Of a stretch of DNA of 45,651 bases, positions 24,609 through 33,185 are shown piece after piece. Source of the stretch: an uncultured Muribaculaceae bacterium (GTDB lineage: Bacteria; Bacteroidota; Bacteroidia; Bacteroidales; Muribaculaceae); contig CAJTMY010000021.1 in assembly GCA_910577355.1 (NCBI GenBank), positions 1 through 45,651 of the forward strand, written 5' to 3'. Both the position numbers and the translations under genes were made by a program. Numbering within the stretch: position 1 is the first letter of the stretch; every line of letters begins with the position of its first letter. The notes below the pieces were generated by a model. That model was not told the DNA's origin. It saw only the letters and a program-made list of their open reading frames with translations, and made no database searches.

Positions 24609-25601
24609 TCAGTCGGCGTTGAGGTTCACGCGCTTGAACACTACAACTGCGAGACCGGGCTGAGCCTGCTCGAGGTACTTGGCGATGGTAAGTTCGCCGT
24701 CCTTGATGAATTCCTGTTCCATAAGGCAGTTCTCCTTGTAGAACTTGTTCAGACGACCCTGTGCGATGTTCTTGATCATCTGCTCGGGCAGGTTGGCGGC
24801 CTTCTCGGCGCCTACTTTCTCGGCGATCTCGACAGCCTTGTCGGCCTCCTCGCGTGTGAGCCAGCCCTTGGCGATGTTAGATTCGATGTGGTCGGGAGTG
24901 TCGACGAGGTTGGGGTTGATGCCGGCCTTCTTCTGGGCGGCCTCCACAGCCTTCTTCACCTGCTCCTGCTTGGTCTTTTCTACAGCCACGTTGTATTCCG
25001 AGTCCTTCACTTCCTGAGGTACGGAAGCCTGGTCTACGGCAACGGGATTCATCGAGGCTACCTGCATGGCCACGTCACGTCCTACCTGATAGTCGACGTT
25101 GTCGAGGTTGAAGCCGGCGATGGTTGCCAGCTTGTTGCCAAGATGGTTGTATGATGTGGTGGAGGGAGCCTCGACCCATTCGTAGGCCGAGATCTCGGTC
25201 TTCTCACCGGTCTTGCCGGTTTCCTCGGTCACGAGGTCGGCTACGGTCTGGCCGTCGATCACGAGAGCCTTCACTTCGTCGAGGCTCTTGGCCTTGGCGG
25301 CTACTGCGGCGTCGAGGATCTTCTGTGTGAGAGCCACGAAGCCGGCGTTCTTGGCCACGAAGTCGGTCTCGCAGTTGAGGGCGAGGATGGCGGCGAAGTT
25401 GCCTTCGTTCTTGGCGAGGACGCAGCCTTCGGCGGCGGTGCGGTCTTCGCGCTTGGCGGCTACGGCCTGACCCTTCTTGCGGAGGATCTCGACGGCCTTT
25501 TCGATGTCGCCGTCGGTCTCGGCGAGAGCCTTTTTGCAGTCCATCAGGCCGGCGCTTGTGAGGTGGCGCAGCTTGGTGATTTCTGCCATTGTTACTGCCA
25601 T
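24609..25601 (-). CDS. tsf: Elongation factor Ts
   Basis: Guanine-nucleotide exchange factor that regenerates EF-Tu-GTP. It is 330 residues, within the range for Bacteroidota. The N-terminal UBA-like domain begins MAVTMAEITKLRHLTSAGLMDCKKAL; the EF-Tu contact motif is CETDFVAKN, and two core subdomains follow. The first ATG (MAVTMA) is used, as in relatives. It lies 33 bases after rpsB on the same strand, and the rpsB-tsf pair is conserved across bacteria. Confidence 0.98.
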   Translation of the reverse strand: MAVTMAEITKLRHLTSAGLMDCKKALAETDGDIEKAVEILRKKGQAVAAKREDRTAAEGCVLAKNEGNFAAILALNCETDFVAKNAGFVALTQKILDAAVAAKAKSLDEVKALVIDGQTVADLVTEETGKTGEKTEISAYEWVEAPSTTSYNHLGNKLATIAGFNLDNVDYQVGRDVAMQVASMNPVAVDQASVPQEVKDSEYNVAVEKTKQEQVKKAVEAAQKKAGINPNLVDTPDHIESNIAKGWLTREEADKAVEIAEKVGAEKAANLPEQMIKNIAQGRLNKFYKENCLMEQEFIKDGELTIAKYLEQAQPGLAVVVFKRVNLNAD

Positions 25602-25634
25602 AATATTATATGTATTAAGGGTAGTTAAACTTGA

Positions 25635-26450
25635 TTATTCTGCCTCTTCGGCTGCGGGAGCCTCTTCGGCGGGTGCGTCGGCCTTGCGTACGCGGCGACG
25701 TTCGCGGCGGGGAGCTGCGGGAGCTTCGCCTTCGCCGGCTGCGGCAGTGTCGACTTTCTCGGCCTTACGTTCCTCAAGACCTTCCTTCATGGCGTCGGTG
25801 AGAGCGCCCACGATGAGCTCGATGCTCTTCGATGCGTCATCATTGGCGGGGATCACGAAGTCGATGTCGGTGGGGTCGCTGTTGGTGTCGACCATGGCGA
25901 ATACGGGGATACCGAGACGGTTGGCCTCTGCCACTGCGATGCGTTCCTTCAGTACGTCCACTACGAAGAGAGCCGAGGGAAGGCGGTTGAGGTCGGCGAT
26001 GGAGCCGAGAGTCTTCTCGAGCTTGGCGCGCTGGCGGGTAATCTGCAGGCGTTCGCGCTTCGAGAGGTTGTCAAAAGTACCGTCCTTGGTCATCTTGTCG
26101 ATGGAAGTCATCTTCTTGACGGCCTTGCGGATGGTGGGGAAGTTGGTGAGCATGCCGCCGGGCCAGCGCTCTATCACGTAGGGCATGCCTACGCTCTGGG
26201 CCAGTTCGGCGATCACTTGTTTGGCCTGTTTTTTTGTAGCCACGAAAAGCACCTTCTTGCCGCTCTTGGCGATGTTTTTCAGGGCTGCGGCAGCCTCGTC
26301 GATCTTGGCTGCTGTCTTATATAAGTCGATGATGTGGATACCGTTGCGCTCCATGAAGATATAAGGAGCCATTGCAGGATTCCATTTGCGCTTGAGGTGG
26401 CCGAAATGGCAGCCTGCTTCGAGGAGTTGGTCAAATGTGGGATTTGCCAT
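25635..26450 (-). CDS. rpsB: 30S ribosomal protein S2
   Basis: A 271-residue S2 with LLEAGCHFGHLKRKWNPAM near the N-terminus, the WPGGMLTNFPTIRK region and PSALFVVDV. After about residue 228 a low-complexity tail rich in Ala, Glu and Arg follows, longer than in enterobacterial S2 and common in Bacteroidota. A 138-base leader separates it from rpsI and contains competing hairpins, so expression may be controlled separately from rplM-rpsI. Confidence 0.98.
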   Translation of the reverse strand: MANPTFDQLLEAGCHFGHLKRKWNPAMAPYIFMERNGIHIIDLYKTAAKIDEAAAALKNIAKSGKKVLFVATKKQAKQVIAELAQSVGMPYVIERWPGGMLTNFPTIRKAVKKMTSIDKMTKDGTFDNLSKRERLQITRQRAKLEKTLGSIADLNRLPSALFVVDVLKERIAVAEANRLGIPVFAMVDTNSDPTDIDFVIPANDDASKSIELIVGALTDAMKEGLEERKAEKVDTAAAGEGEAPAAPRRERRRVRKADAPAEEAPAAEEAE

Positions 26451-26588
26451 GTTTTGTTGTGTTGGGGTTTACGTTCTTTGGATTTGCAACCACAGGGTAG
26501 GGAACGTGTCCATCCCGGTGATTTAGATACTAAACTCTTTTGCCGCACGCTCGCCGTGCGGCGAGCAAACGTATATAGTAATGTGATA
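26451..26588 (-). promoter_or_regulatory. Structured leader between rpsI and rpsB (candidate r-protein control element)
   Basis: Reading the minus strand, two overlapping hairpins compete: GCCGCACG/CGTGCGGC (26542-26562) and GCTCGCC/GGCGAGC (26549-26566). Closer to rpsB, ACGTTC (26471-26476) pairs with GAACGT (26502-26507), enclosing a 25-base C/T-rich loop. No U-tract follows, so this looks like translational autoregulation or processing rather than termination. The function is inferred from position. Confidence 0.35.
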
Positions 26589-26975
26589 TTAGCGTTTGCT
26601 GAACTGGAAGCGCTTGCGTGCCTTGGGCTGGCCGGGCTTCTTGCGTTCCACGGCGCGAGGGTCGCGGGTCATGAAGCCGTGCTTGCGCAGGATTGCCTTG
26701 TCGTCGGGGTTGATCTTCACCAGTGCGCGGGCGATGGCAAGGCGGAGAGCCTCGGCCTGTCCCTTGTAGCCGCCGCCGTCGAGGTTGACACGTACGTCAT
26801 ACTTCTCGGCTGCCTCGAGAAGGCTCAGGGGCTGCTTTACGATAAACTGGAGGATCGATGAGGGAAAATAAACCTCGAGGGGACGGTGGTTGATGGTGAT
26901 TGTGCCGTTACCCTCTTTGAGGATCACGCGCGCTACGGCGGCTTTACGGCGGCCTACTGCATTAACTGTTTCCAT
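26589..26975 (-). CDS. rpsI: 30S ribosomal protein S9
   Basis: A 128-residue S9. It begins METVNAVGRRKAAVARV, has NLDGGGYKGQAEALRLAIARAL in the core and ends with the conserved basic tail KARKRFQFSKR that reaches the decoding site. It lies 8 bases downstream of rplM. Confidence 0.98.
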   Translation of the reverse strand: METVNAVGRRKAAVARVILKEGNGTITINHRPLEVYFPSSILQFIVKQPLSLLEAAEKYDVRVNLDGGGYKGQAEALRLAIARALVKINPDDKAILRKHGFMTRDPRAVERKKPGQPKARKRFQFSKR

Positions 26976-26983
26976 GCTTGCGT

Positions 26984-27463
26984 TTATTTCACTGTGTTAA
27001 TATCGAGAACTGTGGGATTCTGGGCTTCGTGCGGATGTGTCGGGCCGTTGTACACGTGCATGTGCTCGATAAGACGGCGACCGAGACGGTTCTTGGGAAG
27101 CATACCCTTCATAACACGTACAAACAGGGGGTGAATGCCGGGCTTGATGTGTTTGTTGTACGATTTCTTCATCAGCACTTCGGGGGTGAGCTCGCGCTGG
27201 CCGCCGGGGTAGCCGGTGTAGTTGAGATAGATGTGGTCGGTCATCTTCTTGCCGGTGAGGATCACCTTGTCGGCATTGATGATGATGACGTGCGAGCCGC
27301 ACTCCACATGGGGAGAGTACGACGGCTTGTTCTTGCCACGCAGGATTTTTGCCACTTTTGAGCAGAGGCGGCCGAGAACCTGATCGGTTGCATCGATCAC
27401 CACCCACTCTTTTTCAAGGCTCTGTGCGTTGGGAGATACGGTCTTGTAACTTAAAGTATCCAC
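26984..27463 (-). CDS. rplM: 50S ribosomal protein L13
   Basis: A 159-residue L13. EWVVIDATDQVLGRLCSKVA and DKVILTGKKMTDHIYLNYTG are recognisable, as is the GMLPKNRLGRRLIEHMHVY region. First gene of the conserved rplM-rpsI pair, behind a -7 element at 27576-27583, followed by rpsB-tsf on the same strand. Confidence 0.98.
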   Translation of the reverse strand: MDTLSYKTVSPNAQSLEKEWVVIDATDQVLGRLCSKVAKILRGKNKPSYSPHVECGSHVIIINADKVILTGKKMTDHIYLNYTGYPGGQRELTPEVLMKKSYNKHIKPGIHPLFVRVMKGMLPKNRLGRRLIEHMHVYNGPTHPHEAQNPTVLDINTVK

Positions 27464-27575
27464 TTCGTTAATGTTTGGTTAATAGTTAATTAATGCGGCC
27501 GGCCCTTTGATGCGCGCTCGGCCAAAAGCACGACACCGGGCTCCAACCTGATATTAATTGGACATAATCGGACTG

Positions 27576-27583
27576 CAAAGGTA
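27576..27583 (-). promoter_or_regulatory. -7 element for rplM-rpsI
   Basis: TACCTTTG on the minus strand. The leader to rplM is about 110 bases. Confidence 0.6.
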
Positions 27584-27621
27584 CGAATTTTAGGCCATTA
27601 AACAAAATTGTCACGCAAAAT

Positions 27622-27652
27622 TTTGCGCATAGCATAAAAAACACTAACTTTG
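27622..27652 (+). promoter_or_regulatory. Promoter of the tRNA-Leu gene
   Basis: A -33 TTTG (27622-27625) lies 19 bases from a perfect -7 TAACTTTG (27645-27652). The -33 element is embedded in a 14-base palindrome (27614-27627). Mature tRNA starts 17 bases after the -7. Confidence 0.75.
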
Positions 27653-27668
27653 CACCCGTAATACTCCT

Positions 27669-27750
27669 GCGCATGTGGCGTAATTGGTAGCCGCGTTAGA
27701 CTTAGGATCTAATGTCTCAGGACGTATGGGTTCGAGTCCCTTCATGCGCA
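27669..27750 (+). tRNA. tRNA-Leu (anticodon TAG)
   Basis: An 82-base class II tRNA. The acceptor arms GCGCATG/CATGCGC pair fully, with A as discriminator. The anticodon stem TTAGA/TCTAA encloses loop CTTAGGA, giving anticodon TAG (reads CUN Leu codons). There is a long variable arm and a normal GGTTCGAGTCC T-arm. CCA is not encoded. Confidence 0.97.
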
Positions 27751-27753
27751 CTT

Positions 27754-27776
27754 GCCGGCTGTGGCCGGCTTTTTTT
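27754..27776 (+). terminator. Terminator of tRNA-Leu
   Basis: GCCGGC/GCCGGC stem with a 4-base loop is followed by seven T, starting three bases past the tRNA. Confidence 0.9.
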
Positions 27777-27782
27777 ATGTGT

Positions 27783-27820
27783 AAAAAGAAGCGGCTTACG
27801 CATCGCGCGTCGGCCGCTTC
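27783..27820 (-). terminator. Terminator downstream of the broken lipoprotein gene
   Basis: GAAGCGGC/GCCGCTTC stem (27788-27795/27813-27820). On the minus strand it is followed by TTTTTAC. Confidence 0.75.
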
Positions 27821-27877
27821 GACGTTCTGTGATGAACGGGAGGCGATGCACGGGTCGGAGCCCGCGCATCGTTTAGG

Positions 27878-28629
27878 TTATTCGACCGCCTGCAGGTAGA
27901 TGAACCAGCCGCAGTTGCTCCATGCCTCGGGATTGTCGTACGAATCGGGATGATACAGCGTCATCAGTTTGTCGGTGAGCTGGAGTATCCAGAATACATT
28001 CTGCTCGCCTTCCTTCTGCGGACGGCAGTCGTCCCACTGCGCGCCTATGAGGGGAATGTCGAATGTGATCTGTCCGAGCACGCCGCATAGTCGGGGGCAT
28101 AGTAGTTCCAGCCGCCGCACGCGCCATTGTTGCATATCGAGATGACACCGCCTATGGCCTCGCGGAAACGCCATACTTTCTTCTTGCCCTTGTCCGACTT
28201 GTCGACAGCACCGGTGAAGAAGTTGCTCCATTCGTCAAACACGTTGGTCACCGTGAGGTCTTTCACGGCGCTTTTCACTACCTGATATTCCGAGATACCC
28301 TGGTAGTAGAGCTGATACTCGCCGTTGGCCTGGGCTATGATGGTGCCGCAGTCGGTGGCGTAGGTGGTCTCCTGTCCGTTGTACACGAGGTGCCACTTGC
28401 CGCCTATGTCGGGGCGGTTGTTCTTCACTAAGATGTATTGGTCGCCCTCCACGCGGTCGTCGGAGTTCTCCATCTGGCTTACCTCGAGCGCGGCGGTGAG
28501 CTCCTCGCTCGATATAGGCGTGCCGGCCTTGTCGAAGTCGCTGTCCGACTCGATGGGGTCGCAGGCGGTGAGCAGGGCGAGGCCGCAGGCCAGCGCTGCA
28601 AAGCTCGGTATGATATTGTTGAGTTTCCA
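27878..28629 (-). pseudogene. Lipoprotein of unknown function, frameshifted and lacking a start codon
   Basis: The frame encodes a lipoprotein signal (KLNNIIPSFAALACG then LALLTAC). A conserved-looking exported domain follows (EELTAALEVSQMENSDDRVEGD, NNRPDIGGKWHLVY, FDEWSNFFTGAVDKSDKGKKK). After NYYAPDYA, near 28085, the match moves to another frame and runs to TAA at 27878-27880 (GQITFDIPLIGAQW, ending AWSNCGWFIYLQAVE). One missing base explains the shift. The codon where Met should precede KLNN is TGG, and the only upstream ATG in frame (28713) lies inside the terminator of the preceding gene. Bacteroidota relatives with this domain often sit near glycan-uptake genes. Probably inactive. Confidence 0.7.
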
Positions 28630-28691
28630 GCTGTCGCCGGCCGGGAGAGAGGCGGTTGTATGGGCAATCGCTTGGAACTGTGGCAAGTTAA

Positions 28692-28737
28692 GGAAAAGAC
28701 CGTCTGCCGGCATCTTGTCGGGCCGGACAGACGGTCT
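28692..28737 (-). terminator. Terminator of the SIS-domain gene
   Basis: AGACCGTCTG/CAGACGGTCT arms (28697-28706/28728-28737), extended by CCGG pairs with one bulge. On the minus strand TTTTCC follows. It lies 15 bases past the SIS gene stop. Confidence 0.8.
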
Positions 28738-28751
28738 GGTAGTCGTCGGAA

Positions 28752-29516
28752 TTACAGGATGTGCAGACGCTCCTGATATTCGTTTATGGCGGCGTCGAGG
28801 CGCTCCTGGGCGGTGGTGTCGCCGGGCACGTTGTGCGAGGGGTTGATGTACAGCTTCACGCCGCGCTCCTCAAGGATCTCGCATACGGTGCAGATGGTGA
28901 GCCATACCATTGTGATGAAGCCGAGAGTCGACAGCGGGCCGATGTTGTCGAAATGCTTGTCCATGGGCACCGATGCATCCTGCAGGGGCACGCACGAGTC
29001 AACCACGACGTCGGCTACCTGGAAGAGGTTCTTGCCGCTCGAGTGGCGTCCGGCCTTGTCGCCGGTGGCGCCGGCCGAGCCGTATACTATCACCTTCATG
29101 CCGCGCTTGTGGGCCTCGTTGGCCATATCGATGTTCACGGGGTTGATGCCGGTGTGCGAGAATATCCACAGGCAGTCCTTGTCGCTGAAGCGGTAGTTCT
29201 TCATTATCTGCTGGCCGTAGCCCTCGAGACGTTCGAGGAAGAGGAACTGATGGATACCCATCTGGCCCACGATCTGTGTGAAGAATGTGAGGGGAAGCTC
29301 GCACAGGGGGTGGAAGCCTACGATGCCGCCGATGCGGGGATACATTTCCTCGCAGGGGATGGTGGCGTGTCCGCAGCCCCAGGTGTGTACCCAGTGGCCG
29401 GCCTGTATGCTGTCGGCCATGATGGTGGCGGCCTTCACGATGTTGTCCATCTGCGACTGCTCGATGGTATTCATTATGCCCTGGGCATTTTCAAGCCATT
29501 TCTTTGCGTATTTCAT
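28752..29516 (-). CDS. SIS-domain sugar-phosphate-binding protein (UPF0309-like)
   Basis: A 254-residue cytoplasmic protein related to the UPF0309/SIS family of sugar isomerases. The N-terminal helices bear ATIMADSIQAGHWVHTWGCGHA. The SIS core follows with a hydrophobic strand and phosphate-binding loop (LWIFSHTGINPVNID), then VIVYGSAGATGDKAGRH. SIS domains bind phosphorylated sugars; the reaction is unknown. It lies upstream of the broken lipoprotein gene on the same strand and divergent from the susC operon. A role in using sugars imported by that operon is possible but unproven. Confidence 0.85.
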   Translation of the reverse strand: MKYAKKWLENAQGIMNTIEQSQMDNIVKAATIMADSIQAGHWVHTWGCGHATIPCEEMYPRIGGIVGFHPLCELPLTFFTQIVGQMGIHQFLFLERLEGYGQQIMKNYRFSDKDCLWIFSHTGINPVNIDMANEAHKRGMKVIVYGSAGATGDKAGRHSSGKNLFQVADVVVDSCVPLQDASVPMDKHFDNIGPLSTLGFITMVWLTICTVCEILEERGVKLYINPSHNVPGDTTAQERLDAAINEYQERLHIL

Positions 29517-29606
29517 GAGAAACGATGATTGAGGTTGATTAATGTTGTTTTATATGATGTTTATCTATTGGGTCTCAATGTCTGTCTGATACAACTGATT
29601 TTCAGC

Positions 29607-29614
29607 TGCAAATA
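29607..29614 (-). promoter_or_regulatory. -7 element for the SIS-domain gene
   Basis: TATATTTG on the minus strand fits TAnnTTTG; the leader is about 85 bases. Confidence 0.6.
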
Positions 29615-29789
29615 TAAGGACAATATCCACTACGGCCAAACTTTTTTGAATAATATTCGCCTTAAAAAACGTTAACGAATCATAATGCTGTTTTAGAATT
29701 AGTATCCTTTCGGTTTTGGTACATGCTTTGTGTTAATTTAACACCCGAATGTTAAATATAAACCGTTGTCACATCTTTTTTGTTAAAAA

Positions 29790-29821
29790 TTGGTAAGATT
29801 GGGAAATTATACTTTACTTTG
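29790..29821 (+). promoter_or_regulatory. Probable promoter of the sus-type operon, with a long leader
   Basis: A -33-like TTGG (29790-29793) and a near-consensus -7 TTACTTTG (29814-29821) are 20 bases apart. A leader of about 240 bases follows, with hairpin GCCGAC/GTCGGC at 29839-29852. Upstream an 11-base palindrome GTTAATTTAAC (29732-29742) and several TGTTAA copies may be regulator sites. The gap 29517-30063 contains no gene. Confidence 0.5.
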
Positions 29822-30063
29822 CACCTGCAACCCCATGTGCCGACGTGTCGGCGCCGGGTACAGCCTGTCGGCTATATTTGCATTGTGATTGTATAGGCCT
29901 TCTACAGAGATTAATTGACAGAGCCAACTTATACCGTGGAAAGCGACAGCGGGCATCCCTCCGCCGAGGAGTCCCGCCATTGCATGTGAGTCTTTGCGGC
30001 CGACTTTCGTTTTATTGATTATTTGAGATTATATATTTATACTAACTTAAAATCCTTTCTTGC

Positions 30064-33000
30064 ATGCAAAACATTTGTTTTCAAATGACACGGAAAGCCG
30101 TGCTCGCGCTCACGCTCGTGCTCGCCTGCGCCTTTCCTGCATTAGCGCAACAGATCACAGTCACAGGCACTGTGTACGAGCCCGAAGGCGAGCCAGCCAT
30201 CGGTGCGAGTGTCGTTGTGGAAGGTCAGACTCAGGGTGTGGTCACCGATTTCGACGGTAACTATGCCATCAAGGTCGATCCCGACGGCTCCCTCGTATTC
30301 TCATATATCGGCTGCGAGCCCCAGACAGTGGCCGTGCAGGGCCGCACGGTCATCGATGTGCATCTGGCCACAAATGCCGTCGCCCTCCAGGAAGTCGTGG
30401 CCGTGGGCTACGGTACCGTCAAGAAGAGCGACGCCACCGGTTCGGTAGCGGTTGTCAAGCCCGACGAGATCGAGGCCGGCATCGCCACCTCCACACAGGA
30501 TCTGCTCGTGGGCGCAAGCCCGGGCGTGGTTGTGACACTCGACGGTGGCAACCCCGCGGGGGGGGCTCCATACGCGTGCGCGGCGGTTCTTCGCTCAACG
30601 CATCCAATGATCCCCTCATTGTCATCGACGGCGTGCCCCAGACCAACCAGAGCAACGGCGGCGGTGCCAACGCACTCACTATGATCAACCCCTCCAACAT
30701 CGAGAGCATGACCATCCTCAAGGACGCGTCCGCTACCGCCATATACGGCTCGCGCGCATCCAACGGTGTCATCATCATCACCACCAAGCGCGGCTCGTCG
30801 GGTCGTCCGCAGGTTGACTTCTCGGCCAACTTCAGCGTCAACACCGCACGCAAGACCCTCGATATGATGGACGCCGCACAGTTCCGCACCCAGGTGCTCA
30901 ACCTCGGCGACGAGGCCATCGCCAAGATGGGCAACGCCTCTACCGACTGGCAGAAAGAAGTGCTCCGCACCACATTCTCACAGGATTATAATGTAGCCGT
31001 AGGCGCACGCGCAGGCATCCTGCCCTACCGCGTCAACGTATCCTACACCAACAACCAGGGTATCCTCAAGACATCTTCGATGCAGCGCACCACCGTGGGA
31101 TTCAACCTCTCGCCCAAGTTCTTCGACGACCATCTGAGCGTCAATGTCAACGCTACCGGCTCGTACATCTACACCGGCAACGCCGATCAGGACGCCATCT
31201 CGGGCGCCGTCAACTACGACCCCACACAGCCCGTCTATACTGCCTATCCCACCAAGGGCAACACAGGCCTCACCATGTACAACGGCTTCACCCAGTATTG
31301 TCCCAACGGCAACTACGACACCAACGCCAACCGCAACCCCGTGTCGCGCCTCATGGAAGTTGACTCGCACAACAAGACCCTCTCGTCAAGCGGCAACATT
31401 CAGCTCGACTACTCCTTCCACTTCCTTCCCGAGCTCCATGCCAACCTCAACCTCGGCTATCAGGTATCGCAGAACAAGTGCAAGAGTATCACAGATGCCA
31501 ACTCGCTCGCCTCATGGACCAACGACGGTCTCTACTGGAGCAACGCCGCCGGTGCCTCGACCCGCTACAAATGGTATGAAGTGCAGCGCAACACCCTCCT
31601 CGACTTCTACCTCAACTACAAAAAAGACTTCGAGGCCATCAAGTCGAATGTCGACGTCACCGCCGGTTACTCCTGGCAGCGCTTCTCATACTTCGGCCGC
31701 AGCAACACATACGTCAACTCAAGCGGCTTCACAAACCTCAACGGTCAGAACGGCTACTCGTATCAGGACGGCACATTCTGGTTCAACGAGAACTACAACT
31801 GGGCCGGCCCCGGCGTGCTCCAGCCCGTAGGCGGCGCTCCGATGGACGAGTGGGGCAACAAGCTTCAGCTCCTTTCATGGTTCGGACGCGTCAACTATAT
31901 GTTCGACGACACATACCTGCTCACCGTCACCCTCCGCGATGACGCCTCATCGCGCTTCTCCAAGGAGAACCGCTGGGGTCTCTTCCCCTCCGTGGCTCTC
32001 GGATGGAAGATAAGCAACCTCCCTGTGTTCCGCGACTCCAACACGCTCAACGAGTGGAAGCTCCGCCTCGGCTGGGGTAAGACCGGCCAGCAGGACGTCA
32101 ACTCTTACTTCCCATATCTGCCCGTATACACCCTCTCCACCAAGCAGGGATTCTGGTATCCCGGCATCGACGGCGGATGGATACAGCCCATATATCCCCA
32201 GGCATACGACAGCAATATCAAATGGGAGGAGACAACCACATGGAACGTAGGTTTCGACCTCGCATTCCTCAACAACCGCATCACTGCCAATATCGACTGG
32301 TATCTCCGCAACACCGAAGACCTGTTGTCGACAACACCCTCGTTCGGCATGCAGACATCCAACTACCTCCTCACCAACATCGGTACACTCCGCAACATGG
32401 GCGTCGAGGTCAATATCGGTGCCAAGCCCGTAGTGACCCGCGACTTCACATGGACAACCGGCGTCAACGTGGCATGGAACCGCAACAAGATCGTCAAGCT
32501 CGCCGGCGGCGACTCCGATATCGTCGAGTCGACCGGTCTGCCCAGCGGCACAGGCGGCACGCTCCAGTGGCACATGGTGGGCGAGGCTGCCAACACATAC
32601 CGCGTATATCAGCAGATCTACGACAACGCAGGCAACCCCATCCCGGGCAAGTATGTCGACCAGAACGCCGACGGCGTCATCGACGACAAGGATCTCATCA
32701 ACTTCCACTCGCCCGATCCCAAGATCACCGCAAACTGGAACAACAACTTCCGCTACCGCAACTGGGACTTCGGCTTCACACTCCGCGCCAACTTCGGCAA
32801 CTGGGTATACAACAACCCCCGCTACGAGCGCACACGCCTCGACGCTGTGGCCGTATACGACCTCTGCAACCTCATGGCCAACCAGTTCCTCTTCCCCACC
32901 ACCGACAAGCAGCTCAACCTCTCCGACTACTTCGTGGAGAACGCCTCGTTTGTCCGCTGCGACAACATCACACTCGGCTACACCTTCGAGAGCCTTCTCG

Positions 33001-33155
33001 AGGACAAGCTCAACCTGCGTGTGTACGGCACCTGCCAGAATCCCTTTGTCATAACCAAGTACAAAGGTATCGATCCTGAGATCGCCGGCGGCGTCGACAA
33101 CAACTGCTATCCCCGTCCCGTCACATTCAACCTCGGTGTCATAGCCACTTTCTGA
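30064..33155 (+). CDS. susC: SusC-type TonB-dependent outer-membrane transporter, frameshifted in a G8 tract
   Basis: Energised importer of oligosaccharides across the outer membrane, working under a SusD lid. It has a signal peptide (TRKAVLALTLVLACAFPALA), a carboxypeptidase-like domain (TVTGTVYEPEGEPAIGAS), the SusC marker EVVAVGYGTVKKSDATGS, a plug and a long barrel ending FNLGVIATF. The frame breaks at eight G (30558-30565): upstream reads NPAGG, and downstream the next frame reads GSIRVRGGSSLNASNDPL. A ninth G would give one uninterrupted product of about 1,030 residues. Everything after the break is intact and strongly codon-biased, so loss must be recent, reversible by slippage, or a sequencing error. 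First gene of the susCDEF-like operon. Confidence 0.88.
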
Positions 33156-33185
33156 TTGTCTCATCGCATATACAGATAATATAAT

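Noticed and set aside
31947..33164. 405-codon open frame opposite susC
   Set aside because: Antisense shadow of a C-biased gene; the Val/Gly/Glu-rich product is typical of such shadows.
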